In this document: in pieces, positions 17,534-28,000 of the stretch
Layout of the letters: each line of letters begins with the position of its first letter
Position numbering within the stretch: the first letter of the stretch is position 1
From: Sandaracinus amylolyticus
GTDB taxonomy: Bacteria > Myxococcota_A > Polyangia > Polyangiales > Sandaracinaceae
Direction of reading: 5' to 3'
Assembly (NCBI RefSeq): GCF_021631985.1
Contig: NZ_CP070225.1
Span: 10,540,001 to 10,604,000, forward strand
DNA length: 64,000 bases
Program-made: the position numbers and the translations under genes
Notes under the pieces: model-generated
The model's database searches: none
Told to the model about the DNA's origin: nothing
What the model saw: the letters and a program-made list of their open reading frames with translations, nothing else

Positions 17534-18271
17534 GTGTCTCGAGCGAGGTCCGGCAGTCCGCCGCCGTGGCGAGCATCTGCACACGTGCGCGCGACGATCG
17601 ACATCGTCGGAGAGATCGCGGAGGGAGAGCTCGCAGGGCTCACGTCGAGCGGCGCGACGCTCGTCCTGCCGGCGCCGCGTCGCCTCGCGCGGGGGTCGGG
17701 CCTCGACGTGTCGCTCCAGCTCGCGGAAGGAGGCGCGATCAGCGCGCGTGCGGTCGTCCGCTCGTGCCGCGCCGGGGGCGTCGACGAGCCCATGCTGGCG
17801 GAGCTCGACCTCGCGCACAGCGACTGCGCGACCCCGAGCTTCCTCGCGCGGAGGCGCCGCGGCGCCCCGCTCTCGGCCGCGCTGAAGCTGAAGTACGCGG
17901 TGCATCCCGACGCGCACGGCCGGCTCGCGATCGTGCTCGCGGGCGTCGTGCGCGCCGACGAAGCGCAGGACGTGCTCGAGCTCGTCCGCCGCGCGCTCGC
18001 GAGCGACGATCGCGGCCGGGGGCTCGTGGAGCTCGACGTCCGCGAGCTCCGCGTCTGCAGCGCCGAGGTCCTGGGCGCGTTCCGCGAGTCGCTCGTGCTC
18101 CTCGCGCGGCGCGGTGTCCTGGGCGTGCTGCTCGGTCCGGCCTCGCTCGCGCAGTCGCAGCTCGTGCGCTCGGCGCGCGAGACCGGCATGGCCGAGATGC
18201 TGCTCGGCGCGAACGACCGCGCCGAGGCCGACGCGCTCTGGAAGGCGATCGACGCGGGGGTCGCGTCCTGA
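17534..18271 (+). CDS. PilZ-like plus STAS-like two-domain protein
   Basis: The N-terminal 95 residues (TIDIVGEIAEGELAGLTSSG, ISARAVVRSCRAG) have the strand pattern and small-residue turns of a PilZ-type domain. I do not see the RxxxR arginine motif for cyclic di-GMP at its start. The C-terminal 120 residues (YAVHPDAHGRLAIVLAGVV, LVELDVRELRVCSAEVLGAF) resemble a STAS domain with its central strand and following helix. The start is uncertain: this GTG has a G-rich stretch very close upstream, and GTG 17585 and TTG 17465 are alternatives. A regulatory or scaffold role is inferred from the domain types only. Confidence 0.6.
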   Translation: MSRARSGSPPPWRASAHVRATIDIVGEIAEGELAGLTSSGATLVLPAPRRLARGSGLDVSLQLAEGGAISARAVVRSCRAGGVDEPMLAELDLAHSDCATPSFLARRRRGAPLSAALKLKYAVHPDAHGRLAIVLAGVVRADEAQDVLELVRRALASDDRGRGLVELDVRELRVCSAEVLGAFRESLVLLARRGVLGVLLGPASLAQSQLVRSARETGMAEMLLGANDRAEADALWKAIDAGVAS

Positions 18272-18274
18272 GGC

Positions 18275-19633
18275 TCACCGCAGCTCGAACGTCAGCGTGC
18301 GCTCGGCGAGCACGGTCCCGCTCGCGTCGAGGCTGCGCAGCACGAACGTCCGCGCGCCGAGCGTGCTGAACGTGTAGCGGACCGCGAGGCGCGGGCTGCG
18401 CGTCGCGCCGCTCACCTCGTCGGTGAGCACGAAGCCGTCGACCTCGACCTCGAGCGCAGCGACCTCGGACGACGCGCGCTCGAGCGCGATCTCGTAGGTC
18501 GACGCGCCGCGCGGGCGGATGGCGATCGCGGTGCCGCCGCTCGCCTCGAGCAGGCCGACCGCGCGCGCGAGCTCCGCGTTCGCCGCGTCGCGTGCGATCG
18601 CCTCGACGACGTGGGTGTCGTGGTCCTCGCAGGTGCCCGCGACCATCGCGAAGTCGGTGCCCCACGTGCGGATCGCGGTGCCGATCACGCGGCCATCGAT
18701 CGTGTACTCGACGCTCTCGGTGGTCTCGGGCGCGCTCGCGGTGAGCACGTACTCGCCGCTCGTCTCGCGGCGCCAGTCGATCGCGAGGCGCGCCGGCATC
18801 GGCATGGGCATCGGCTCGGGCTCGGGCTCGGGCTCCGGCTCGTCGCAGCGCGCCCCGATGGGGAAGCCCTCGGAGGGTGCGCGCGCGAGGCGCGACTCGG
18901 TCTGCGGCCCGTAGAGCCCGTCCTCGTCGATCGGGTCCTCGGGATGGTTCCGGTTCCACAGCTTCTGGAACGCGAGCACCGAGAGCCCGCTCAGATCCAC
19001 CGTGCCCCCGCCGACGTAGTCGAAGTGCACCGGGTCGCTGCTGCCGAGCCAGCGGAACGAGCGCGCCTCGAGCCGGCTGCGCCACGCCGAGTGGTCGCTC
19101 GTGTCGAGGGCGAGGCCCGACTCGTGGTTGCTGCGACCGGGGCGCGCCGCGAGCGAGATCCCGCAGCGACCGGTCTGGTACCAGCGGTAGAGCAGGTACT
19201 GCTGCGGCAGCGTGCGCAGCGTCGAGTTGAGCGAGAGCGTCCCGCCGCCCGAGGTCGCGGCGCGCAGCGCGTCGGTCGCGGGGCGCTGCATCCAGGGGAA
19301 CGTCGCGCTGCCGAGGCGCACCCCGGGGATGTCGTCGATGCGCGCCATCGAGCCGGGGCGCAGGCACTGGATCTCCTGCACGAGCTGCTCGCTGAGCGCG
19401 CGCACCACGCTCGTGCTGCACGCGCCGCTCACCGCTTCGCCGATGGTGAGGCGCTCGCTCGACGTGCCGAGGTCGTCGGGCACGAAGCAGACCTCGGGCT
19501 CGGGCTCCGGCATCTCGTGCACGTCGCCGTCGTCGGCTGGCATCCCGCCGTCGCCGATCGGGCCCGCGCCGGCGAGCTCGGCGTGGCAGGCGGTCAGCAG
19601 TGCGAGCGCGGCGAGCGGGGCGAGCGTGCGCAT
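18275..19633 (-). CDS. VanY-like D-alanyl-D-alanine carboxypeptidase lipoprotein with peptidoglycan-binding domain
   Basis: This is a 452-residue lipoprotein (LALLTACHAE) predicted to trim peptidoglycan stem peptides. The M15 zinc peptidase core holds SNHESGLALDTSD, matching the SxHxxGxAxD motif with its zinc-binding His and Asp, and DPVHFDYVG, supplying the second zinc His. A PG_binding_1-like domain follows (LSGLSVLAFQKLWNRN, GLYGPQTESRLA). Then comes a low-complexity linker of about nine EP or MP dipeptides encoded by a hexamer-like DNA repeat near 18801-18840, and a C-terminal beta-sandwich of about 150 residues. The three-part structure with an unusual C-terminal Ig-like half is noteworthy. 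The gene is convergent with the PilZ/STAS gene, three bases away. Confidence 0.85.
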   Translation of the reverse strand: MRTLAPLAALALLTACHAELAGAGPIGDGGMPADDGDVHEMPEPEPEVCFVPDDLGTSSERLTIGEAVSGACSTSVVRALSEQLVQEIQCLRPGSMARIDDIPGVRLGSATFPWMQRPATDALRAATSGGGTLSLNSTLRTLPQQYLLYRWYQTGRCGISLAARPGRSNHESGLALDTSDHSAWRSRLEARSFRWLGSSDPVHFDYVGGGTVDLSGLSVLAFQKLWNRNHPEDPIDEDGLYGPQTESRLARAPSEGFPIGARCDEPEPEPEPEPMPMPMPARLAIDWRRETSGEYVLTASAPETTESVEYTIDGRVIGTAIRTWGTDFAMVAGTCEDHDTHVVEAIARDAANAELARAVGLLEASGGTAIAIRPRGASTYEIALERASSEVAALEVEVDGFVLTDEVSGATRSPRLAVRYTFSTLGARTFVLRSLDASGTVLAERTLTFELR

Positions 19634-19842
19634 CGGGGCGCGCACCTGCGCAAGCGACGTGCCTCGCGCGCGGTGATGTGCGGCGGCGCGGGCTGCGGCG
19701 TCGAGGCGGCATTCGCGTGACCAACCGCGTGCGACGGCCCGCGTGCGCGCCCGCTCCGCGTCCAAGTCCTGGACGCGGCGCAGCCAGGATGAGAATTCTC
19801 AACCCCTCCGTACTCACGGTCCGCGTTAGAGTCGTCGCTTCG

Positions 19843-21405
19843 ATGGCGCACCAGAAGGAGTCCGCGGCGCCCACGCGTGAGGTCGAGCCGGCGCTGCGCG
19901 ATCCCGAGCGGCTGATCGGCCAGACGCTCGGCGGCAAATATCGCGTGTCGGGCGTGCTCGCGCGCGGCGGGATGGGCCGCATCTACCGAGCCGAGCAAGT
20001 ACCGCTCGGACGCCCCGTCGCGCTCAAGGTGCTGCACTCGGAGCTCGACGAGACCGGCGGCGATCCCGGCTTCCAGAAGCGCTTCCTGCTCGAGGCCGCG
20101 AGCTGCGCGCAGCTGCGGCACCCGAACATCGTCGTCGTGTACGACTACGGCCGGCTCGAGGAGTCGTCGCGCGAGGCGTACTTCATGGCGATGGAGCTGA
20201 TCGAGGGGCCGACCCTCGGTCAGGTGCTGCGCGACGAAGGGCCGCTCGCGATCGCGCGGGCGCTGCGCATCACGCGCGAGGTCGCGCGCGCGCTGCGCGA
20301 GGCGCATCGCCAGGAGATGGTCCACCGCGACCTCAAGCCGTCGAACGTGATGCTGGTGACGACGGGCGAGGGCGAGCAGGTGAAGGTGCTCGACTTCGGG
20401 CTCGTGAAGGTGATGCGCGACGACTCGGAGGAGCTGACGAAGGAAGGCCACTTCCTCGGCTCGCCGAAGTACATGGCGCCCGAGCAGATCCGCCGCGGCC
20501 CGGTCGACGGGCGCGCCGATCTCTACGCGCTCGGCGTGCTGCTCTACCAGATGATCTCGGGGCGCGTGCCCTTCGAGGGCGACGATCCGGTGCAGACGCT
20601 GATGGCGCACCTGAACGATCCGGTGCCGCCGATCCCGAGCACGATCGAGGTGCCGCCGAGCGTGCAGCAGCTCTTGCTGCGCTGTCTGCAGAAGGACCCG
20701 GCGCTGCGCTTCGCGAGCGCCGAGGAGCTCATCCGTGCGATCGACGAGATCGCGCCGATGGTCCCGGGCTGGAGCGCGCAGGCGCGGCACGCGATGACGG
20801 TGTCGGGGGAGATCGCGACGATGGGCTCGTCGTCGTTCCCGCTCTCGCTCGGCACCGCGCCGCCGCCTCCGGTCGCGGCGGCACCTCCGGCGCGCACGGG
20901 GCGCGGCGCGCGGATCGCGATCGTGGCGGGTGTCGCGGTCGCGGCGGGGCTCGCGGCGATCGCGAGCAGCGGCGGTGGCGAGCCCGAGATCGCGGCGCCG
21001 CCGGTGATCGCGACCCCGCTGCCGCCGAGCCCGCCGCCGGTCGAAGCGCCGGCGCCGCGGTTCACGCTCTTCGTCGCGAGCACGCCGCAGGGCGCGACGC
21101 TGCGGCGCGGCGACGAGGTCATCGGCACCACGCCGACGTTCGTCGAGCTCGAGCGCGCGGCGCTCGAGAGCTCGCCCGCGACGTTCCGCGTCGAGCTCGA
21201 CGGATACGCGCCGTACGTGTGGACCCAGGGCCCTTCGAGCGACGACGTGCACGTCTCGGCGGAGCTCGCGGCGCTGCCTCCGGCGGTGGTCGCGCCTCCG
21301 GTCGAGCCGACGCCCGAGCCGCGCGTCGAGCGACGCCGTCGCGATCGTGATCGAACGACGACGACGACGGGCGGAGAGGACTTCGCGATCAAGACGCGCC
21401 GCTGA
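19843..21405 (+). CDS. Ser/Thr protein kinase with transmembrane anchor and PEGA-like extracytoplasmic tail
   Basis: This is a eukaryotic-type kinase of 520 residues. The Gly loop is ARGGMGRIY (about 40-48), the ATP Lys is in VALKVL (62), the catalytic loop is HRDLKPSN (161-168) and DFG is at 184-186, with APEQ after it. All key residues are present, so it should be active. A single transmembrane helix (IAIVAGVAVAAGLAAIA) follows at about 350, then a Pro-rich linker and a PEGA-like domain (LFVASTPQGATLRRGDEVIG) placed outside the cytoplasm. The TonB-dependent receptor gene begins 22 bases downstream, so the two probably form an operon. The ATG is the first that fits the kinase domain; the upstream frame is not protein-like. 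Confidence 0.92.
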   Translation: MAHQKESAAPTREVEPALRDPERLIGQTLGGKYRVSGVLARGGMGRIYRAEQVPLGRPVALKVLHSELDETGGDPGFQKRFLLEAASCAQLRHPNIVVVYDYGRLEESSREAYFMAMELIEGPTLGQVLRDEGPLAIARALRITREVARALREAHRQEMVHRDLKPSNVMLVTTGEGEQVKVLDFGLVKVMRDDSEELTKEGHFLGSPKYMAPEQIRRGPVDGRADLYALGVLLYQMISGRVPFEGDDPVQTLMAHLNDPVPPIPSTIEVPPSVQQLLLRCLQKDPALRFASAEELIRAIDEIAPMVPGWSAQARHAMTVSGEIATMGSSSFPLSLGTAPPPPVAAAPPARTGRGARIAIVAGVAVAAGLAAIASSGGGEPEIAAPPVIATPLPPSPPPVEAPAPRFTLFVASTPQGATLRRGDEVIGTTPTFVELERAALESSPATFRVELDGYAPYVWTQGPSSDDVHVSAELAALPPAVVAPPVEPTPEPRVERRRRDRDRTTTTTGGEDFAIKTRR

Positions 21406-21427
21406 TCGCTTCTGCAGTAAGGACGAC

Positions 21428-24382
21428 ATGACGACGACGCCGCGCTCGGCGCGATCCCTGGCTCTCCGCTCCTGGCTCTTCTCGACGCTCCTCCTCGTGA
21501 TCGTCCCATCGCGCGCCCACGCGCAGGCGAGCGAGGAGACGCAGATCGATCTCGCGACCGAGGCCGACGTGCGCTTCGAGCTCGGCGTCGACGCGCAGCG
21601 TCGCGGCGACTGCCGAGGTGCGCTCCAGCACTACCTCGCGTCGCAGCGCCTCGTCCCGAACAAGAACGTCGTCTTCAACATCGCGCGCTGCTTCGAGGAG
21701 CTCGAGCGATATCCCGAGGCGTTCCGCTACTACGCCGACTACCTCGAGAGCGATCTCGACGACTCGGAGCGACGCGTCGCCGAGGCCGCGGTGCAGCGCA
21801 TCCGCCCGCGCGTCGCGCTGGTGCGCGTCGAGACCGATCCTCCGGGCGCGCTCGTCTATCTCGATCGGCGCGATCTCGGATCGCGCGGTCGCACGCCGCG
21901 CACGCTCGCGGTCGAGCCGGGCGCGCATCGCGTGCTGGTGCAGGCCGAGGGCCACGAGCCCGCGCAGTCCGACGAGGTGCGCGCGACGGTCGGCGGCGAG
22001 GTCGTGGTGAGCGTCCCGCTGGTGCGCATCCTCGGCAGCGCGCGTGTCGTCGGCGCGCCGCAGGGCGCGGCGATCCGCGTCGACGACGAGGAGTCGCCGT
22101 CGCTCGGCGTGGTGCCCGCGACCATCGAGCTCACGCCCGGCGCGCACACGCTGATCGTGAGCGCGCCGGGCCGGCAGACGACGCGCGTGCCGGTGAGCGT
22201 CGCGGCGCGCGAGACGACACCCGTGTCGATCGATCTGCCGCTCGAGACCGGCTCGCTCGTCGTCGACGCGCAGGAGCGCGGCGCGCTGATCGAGATCGAC
22301 GGCGAGGCCGCGGGGTTCACGCCGGCGGTGCTGAGCGAGGTGCCGAGCGGTCGTCACACCGTGCGCGTGGTGCGCCCCGGGTTCCGTCCCTACGAGGACG
22401 AGATCGACATCCAGCCGCGCGAGCAGACGCGCATCGACGCGCGCCTGCGCCTCTTGCAGGAGGTCACCGCGGCATCGCGCGAGGCGGAGTCGATCGAGGA
22501 CGCGCCCGCGAGCGTGTCGCTGATCCCGCAGGAGGAGCTGCGCGCGTTCGGGTACCAGACGCTCTGGGACGCGGTCGCGGGACAACGCGGCGTGTACCAG
22601 ACGAACGATCTGACCTACGCGTCGCTCGGCATCCGCGGGTTCTCGCAGCCGAGCGACTACGGCAACCGCGTGCTCGTGCTCACGAGCGGTCACTCGATGA
22701 ACGACGATCTGCTCGGCAGCTCGTACGTCGGCTACGACGCACGCGCCGATCTGATCGACGTCGAGCGCATCGAGCTCGTGCGCGGCGCGGGCTCCGCGCT
22801 CTACGGCACGAACGCGTTCTTCGGCGTGATCAACGTGGTCACGCGCGATCGCGACTCGCTGCTCGGACCGCACGTGTCGATCGCGACCGACGCGCAGCGC
22901 ATGGTGCGCGCGCGCGTCGGCGGTGGGACGCGCTTCTCGCGCGACGCGGGCTTCTGGGCGACCGCCGCGGGCATCTACTCGCAGGGCCACGACTACTCGT
23001 TCCCCGAGTACGCGCCCGACGGCGACGTGCAGGGCGCGGACGAGTTCCACACCGCGCACGCCGCGGCGCGCGGATGGATCGGCGACCTCACGCTCGAGCT
23101 CTCGTTCAACCGCCGCGACAAGCGCATCCCCACCGGCGCGTTCGATACGATCCTCGGCGATCCGCGCTCGCGTGGCGTCGACACCCGGGGCTTCCTCGAG
23201 CTGCGCTGGGAGCCGCGCTTCGGTCGCGAGCTCTCGCTCTTCGTGCGCGCGTTCTCCGACCTCTATCTCTTCGAGGGCGACTACGCGTACGAGGGCGAGG
23301 CGCCCGGCGATCCGAGCTACGTGAGCGAGGATCGCTGGCGCGGCGTGTGGGTCGGCGGCGAGGCGCGCGCGACGTGGTCGCCGCTCGAGTGGCTGCGGCT
23401 CACGGCGGGCGCGGAGACGCGCGGCTCGGCGCTCGCGGAGCTCGAGGGTCGCGTGCGCGGACAGGACCCCTTCCTGAATCCTTCGGGGTCCGAAGGATTC
23501 TGGGTCGCGGGTGGATACGCGGTCGCGCAGATCGAGCCGATCCGCGAGATCACGATCGACGTCGGAGGTCGCTTCGACTACGTGTCGACGTTCGCCGACG
23601 GCGCGGTGTCGCCCCGCGCGGCGCTGATCTTCCGGCCCTGGGAGGGCGGCACGATCAAGCTGCTCGGCGGCGGCGCGTTCCGCGCGCCGAGCGTGTACGA
23701 GCTCCGCTACAACGACGGAGGCGAGACGCAGATCAGCCCCGCGTCGCTCGTCGCGGAGCGCATCTGGAGCGGTGAGCTCGAGATCTCGCAGCGCATCGAC
23801 GAGGTCACGCTGATCGCGAACGCGTTCTACAACCGCATCGATCACTTCGTGACGCTCGATCAGGTCGTCGATCCGGGCACCGGCGACCTCGTGCTGCAGT
23901 ACGCGAACAGCGCGGACATCGCGCAGACGATCGGCGCCGAGGCCGAGGTGCGGCGCGACTTCCGACAGGGCTGGATGGTCGCCGCGACGTACTCGTTCCA
24001 GCGCACGCGCATCGGCGATCTGCTGAGCGACGCGGACGAGGCGCGCCTCACGAATTCGCCCGAGCACCTCGTCGGCCTGCGCGGCGTCGCGCCGCTGGTG
24101 CCCGAGCTGCTCTCGCTCGCCGCGCGGCTCCGGGTCGAGGGCCCGCGCCTCGGTCGTCGCATCGAGACCGACGGCACCACGACGCTGGTCGAGGGCGACG
24201 TGCCGGTGATCGCCGATCTGATCCTCAGCGGCGAGATCGCGCCGATCCACCTCACGTGGGCCGCGGGCGTGCGGAACCTGTTCGACTGGCGCTACGGCTA
24301 CCCGGGCGGCGACGACGTGCGGCAGGTGTTCGTGCCCCAGAGCGGGCGGGAGCTCTTCGTCCAGACGACGATCACGTTCTGA
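21428..24382 (+). CDS. TonB-dependent outer-membrane receptor with N-terminal TPR and PEGA repeats
   Basis: This 984-residue outer-membrane protein has a signal peptide ending at SRAHAQA. A TPR-like region (FELGVDAQRRGDCRGALQHY, residues about 40-110) and three PEGA-type repeats (VRVETDPPGALVYLD, ARVVGAPQGAAIRVD, LVVDAQERGALIEID) come before the receptor. The plug is recognisable from VSLIPQEELRAFG, GIRGFSQPS, RIELVRGAGSALYGTNAFFG and INVVTRD. The rest is a 22-strand-type barrel that ends in a C-terminal Phe (TTITF). It probably takes up an iron chelate, cobalamin or a carbohydrate, but the substrate is unknown. The gene follows the kinase by 22 bases, and an AAGGA site precedes the ATG. Confidence 0.92.
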   Translation: MTTTPRSARSLALRSWLFSTLLLVIVPSRAHAQASEETQIDLATEADVRFELGVDAQRRGDCRGALQHYLASQRLVPNKNVVFNIARCFEELERYPEAFRYYADYLESDLDDSERRVAEAAVQRIRPRVALVRVETDPPGALVYLDRRDLGSRGRTPRTLAVEPGAHRVLVQAEGHEPAQSDEVRATVGGEVVVSVPLVRILGSARVVGAPQGAAIRVDDEESPSLGVVPATIELTPGAHTLIVSAPGRQTTRVPVSVAARETTPVSIDLPLETGSLVVDAQERGALIEIDGEAAGFTPAVLSEVPSGRHTVRVVRPGFRPYEDEIDIQPREQTRIDARLRLLQEVTAASREAESIEDAPASVSLIPQEELRAFGYQTLWDAVAGQRGVYQTNDLTYASLGIRGFSQPSDYGNRVLVLTSGHSMNDDLLGSSYVGYDARADLIDVERIELVRGAGSALYGTNAFFGVINVVTRDRDSLLGPHVSIATDAQRMVRARVGGGTRFSRDAGFWATAAGIYSQGHDYSFPEYAPDGDVQGADEFHTAHAAARGWIGDLTLELSFNRRDKRIPTGAFDTILGDPRSRGVDTRGFLELRWEPRFGRELSLFVRAFSDLYLFEGDYAYEGEAPGDPSYVSEDRWRGVWVGGEARATWSPLEWLRLTAGAETRGSALAELEGRVRGQDPFLNPSGSEGFWVAGGYAVAQIEPIREITIDVGGRFDYVSTFADGAVSPRAALIFRPWEGGTIKLLGGGAFRAPSVYELRYNDGGETQISPASLVAERIWSGELEISQRIDEVTLIANAFYNRIDHFVTLDQVVDPGTGDLVLQYANSADIAQTIGAEAEVRRDFRQGWMVAATYSFQRTRIGDLLSDADEARLTNSPEHLVGLRGVAPLVPELLSLAARLRVEGPRLGRRIETDGTTTLVEGDVPVIADLILSGEIAPIHLTWAAGVRNLFDWRYGYPGGDDVRQVFVPQSGRELFVQTTITF

Positions 24383-24446
24383 CGACGCCGCGCGTTCGTT
24401 GCGCCACCAAGTATTTCGCTGCGCCCTCTGGAATCGTCCGCCCAGA

Positions 24447-24983
24447 ATGTGTAGCGTCGTCACCAGCGTGGCGACACTCGAGCCAGAGCTCGGCCGGCCC
24501 CTCGTGGATCGAGGGGACGTTGGGATCTTCGAGTTCCACGACTTGATGGTCGCGATGTATCGCGGCCGCATCACCGTGGACGTGCTCAAGGCCGTATCCG
24601 CGAGCCAGCGCCGGCTCCACGAAGTGCACGGAAAGATCGCCGGCCTGACATTGCTGCTCTCGACCGAGTCGTTCTCGCGGCCCGACCCCTCGGTCCGCCA
24701 GTACGGCGAGACGGTCAGCAACGAATTCGACGGGATGGCCTATGCCTCGGCGATCGTGCTGACCGAGTCGGGCCTCCACGGCGCGCTCGTGCGCAGCATT
24801 CTCACCGGGATCCAGCTGACCTCGAGGCGACCGGTCCCCCAGAAGGTGTTCGCGGGCATCCGCGAAGGCGTCGAGTGGATCGTCTCGAGGAACGCGGAGA
24901 GCGTGTTGACTCCTCGGCTCGCCGAGGTGCAGCGACGCATCGAGACGCTCGCCGCGAAGCCGGCGCGAAAGCCCGTCAGGTAG
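24447..24983 (+). CDS. Hypothetical protein of a STAS/SpoIIAA-like size class
   Basis: This 178-residue cytosolic protein has no signal peptide or membrane segment. It starts MCSVVTSVATLEPELGRPLVDRG; GTG 24468 is an equally possible start. The core has an alternating strand/helix pattern (VGIFEFHDLMVAMYRGRI, KIAGLTLLLSTESF, GMAYASAIVLTESGLHGALV) that suggests an alpha/beta sensor-like fold of about 130 residues. Similar unnamed proteins are frequent in Polyangiales genomes, in my recollection. It lies between the receptor gene and the large flavin oxidase, all on the plus strand. Function unknown. Confidence 0.7.
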   Translation: MCSVVTSVATLEPELGRPLVDRGDVGIFEFHDLMVAMYRGRITVDVLKAVSASQRRLHEVHGKIAGLTLLLSTESFSRPDPSVRQYGETVSNEFDGMAYASAIVLTESGLHGALVRSILTGIQLTSRRPVPQKVFAGIREGVEWIVSRNAESVLTPRLAEVQRRIETLAAKPARKPVR

Positions 24984-25028
24984 TGAGAGAGCGAGTCATT
25001 TCCCCAACGCACATAGCTCGGAGGTGCG

Positions 25029-28000
25029 ATGCGCCCGTGGATGTTCGGTGTCTCGCTGGTGGTCCTCCTCGGCGCCGTGAATCCAGCACGCGCGCAGCTC
25101 TGTCCCGCAGTGACCGGACTGACACTCACGTGCGGCAACGGCACGTGCGATGTCGGTGAGTCCGCCACGAGCTGCGTGACCGACTGCGTCGATCGGAATA
25201 CGCGCGCCGTCGGTTATTACTCCGAATACTCGCACTGCCCGGAGAGCCTGATCTATCGGCCCCGGACCATCGCCGAGATGCAGATGGCAGTGCGTGAGCT
25301 CGTCGCCCAGAACCGGCGGATCAAGTTCATGGGAAGCGGCCATTCGACGGCCGGCAACTTCTGCTCCGACGGCGGTGTGATCATCACTCAGGCGCTCGAC
25401 GGAATCTCCGAGATCGAGCCGTGGAACGGCCACGAGACGGTGGTCGTCGAGCCCGGCGTCAGCTTCACTCAGCTCACCGATCATCTCGCCGCGCGCGGCA
25501 AGTGGCTCGGCTACACGGTGGTGGGCTACGGCCCGATCAACGTCGTGGGCGGAGTCGCGACGGGCATCCACGGATCGAGCACCGGAGGCACGGCCGCGAT
25601 CTCGAGCCGAGTGCTCGAGATCGACATGGTCCGGCCCGACGGGACGATCGTGCGCAGGAACGCGCAGAACACCACGGCCGACGAATGGCGCGTGCTGCGC
25701 GCGAACCTGGGCGCGCTCGGCGGCATGGCGCGAGTCCGTCTCGCGGTCGACGACATCACGAACCTCCGCGGGCACTCCGAGGAGATCGCAGTCACGCAGA
25801 GCATCGTCCCCGAGGACATCGACGCGCTGACCGCCGGGTGCGACTACGCGTTCTTGATGTTCTATCCCGGCAACGACCGCTGGGTGCGATTCTGCGGCGA
25901 GGAGACGAGCGCGCCGGTCACTCATCCCGGCGCGGTGAATCACCTCTTCTCTCCCGACGTGACGCCGTTCGAGTCCGACTTCTTCCAGACCTCGGCGCAG
26001 CTCTCGGCGTGCACGCCGAGCCTCGAGCCGTTCTTCGAGAGCCAGGCCATCGAGCGCATGGCGTCGAGCCCGATCTGCATTCCCGACGGCGCAGGTGGCT
26101 GTGCTGATCGCGTGAACGACGCGGTCGGGCCCGGCCATCGCATGCTCACGATCGATCGCTTTCCCGACACCCAGCCTCGGTATTCGCAATACGACCTCGA
26201 GGTCTCGGTGCGCGCCGAAGAGGCGGCGGCGATCCTGAACTACATCAACGACCGATTCGATCGCGACGGGCGAGGGATGCCGCTGGTCGGCGCGGTCGTG
26301 CGGTTCGACGAGGCGCGCGACGACACGCTGTTCGGCAGCAACGCGGTCCGTCCGGGGATCGCGGCGGGTGATCGGATCGTGCACATCGAATTGCCGTTCT
26401 TCCGGCCCTATTCGTTCACCGATGCGCAGCTCGCCGCGTACTCGCGACCGTACACCGACACGATGGAGTGGATCACCGCGCGCTACCCGCACGCTCAGCT
26501 CCATTTCGGCAAGAACACGGCGGCGCTCTTCGCCAATGCGGCGCATCGCGCGAACACCGCGGCCCGACTGGCGCGCTTCCAGGCGGTCATCGACGCGTGG
26601 GATCCCTATGGCGTCTTCGCGAACGACTACCTGCGGAACCTCGGATTCACCTGGCCGAGAGACGGACAGCGATTCTCCTCGGTCTACGTCACGGGCGACG
26701 TCGCGACGTCCGCGCACTCGCAGACGGGCGCGCTCTTCGCGATCCGGAGCGAGTCGTCGGGGCGCTGTCTCTCGATGATCGGTGAGCCCGGGCTCTTCCT
26801 CGACGGGAGCATCCTCGGGATCTTCCCGGGTGAGACGCGGAGCTGCACCGGCGCGACCGAGGAAGCCAATCCGCGACAGCGCTTCTTCGTGCGAGACGTC
26901 GCGAGCGGGAAGTTCGTGCAGACGCTCGAGCGGAATCGGCGCTATTCGATCCATCCCGAGGACAATCCGTACGCGATGTGCCTCGACTCGCTCTGGGGCC
27001 TCGACTACCGATTCGCCGCCTGCAACGGCTCGACCGCGCAGCAGTTCATGCTCGAGCTCGACGCCAACGGCATCGGTCGCGTGGTCGCGATGAACAACAC
27101 GACCGGCGGGTGCATGAACGACCTCGCAGGGAGCGACGCAGTCGCCGTCGGCTTCTGCTCGCCGTGGAGCAATCCCGCGAATCTCCGCTGGCGATTCAGC
27201 CCGCTCGAGACGCGCACGATGCTGCGAGTCGCGGGCGTCGGCGGTGATCCGTACTGGATCGATCGGCTGGCGATCGCGGGGCTGGATCTCTCGCAGGTGA
27301 GCGCGATGAGCCTGCCCCAGCTCTCGGCGCTCATCGACGACGACTCGGTGATCGTCTATCGGCAGCGTGTCGTGGACAACCGCAGCGGCGCTGCCGCGCC
27401 CGGGTTCCGAGTGTGCCCGCGAGCGCCCGACGGCACGATCCTCCGCGGCGCCGACGGCCGCGAGCTCGCCTGTGCGTACACCGATACGAACGGGTACTTC
27501 ACGATGCTCGGTCTGCCGCGGAACGTCGATGTCGCACAGACCATCTCGCGCAAGGGATTCCTCCAGGCGACGATCGTCTTCAGCACGACGTACGAAGACT
27601 ATTTCGAGCAGGAGTACAGCGGCACTGCCTCGGTCACCGCAGCGAGCCTCGGGCTCGGTGTCGACTCGCGCTTCCCGTTCACGTGCGGATACGGTCGTCG
27701 CCCCGGATACGGCGACGCGGCGCTCACCGTCGTGGACGAGCAGGATCCCGTGGGCTCGCGCGGCTACGGCGTGATCGAGGCCGGCGACTACGACGGTCAC
27801 GGCACCGGCGGCGCGACGTTCCGCATCTTCACGGACGACGGGTCGGGCACGTTCGCGATTCCGTATCCCGACGTCGTCGGCAATCGCCCCGATGGTCCTT
27901 CGGGGCCGGACGGAATCCCCGACGGGCTCAAGTACCTCGGGCCCTCCACGAACATCCTGCTCGGTGGCTCGGAAGTGCCCACCAACGACCGAGTCGACAC

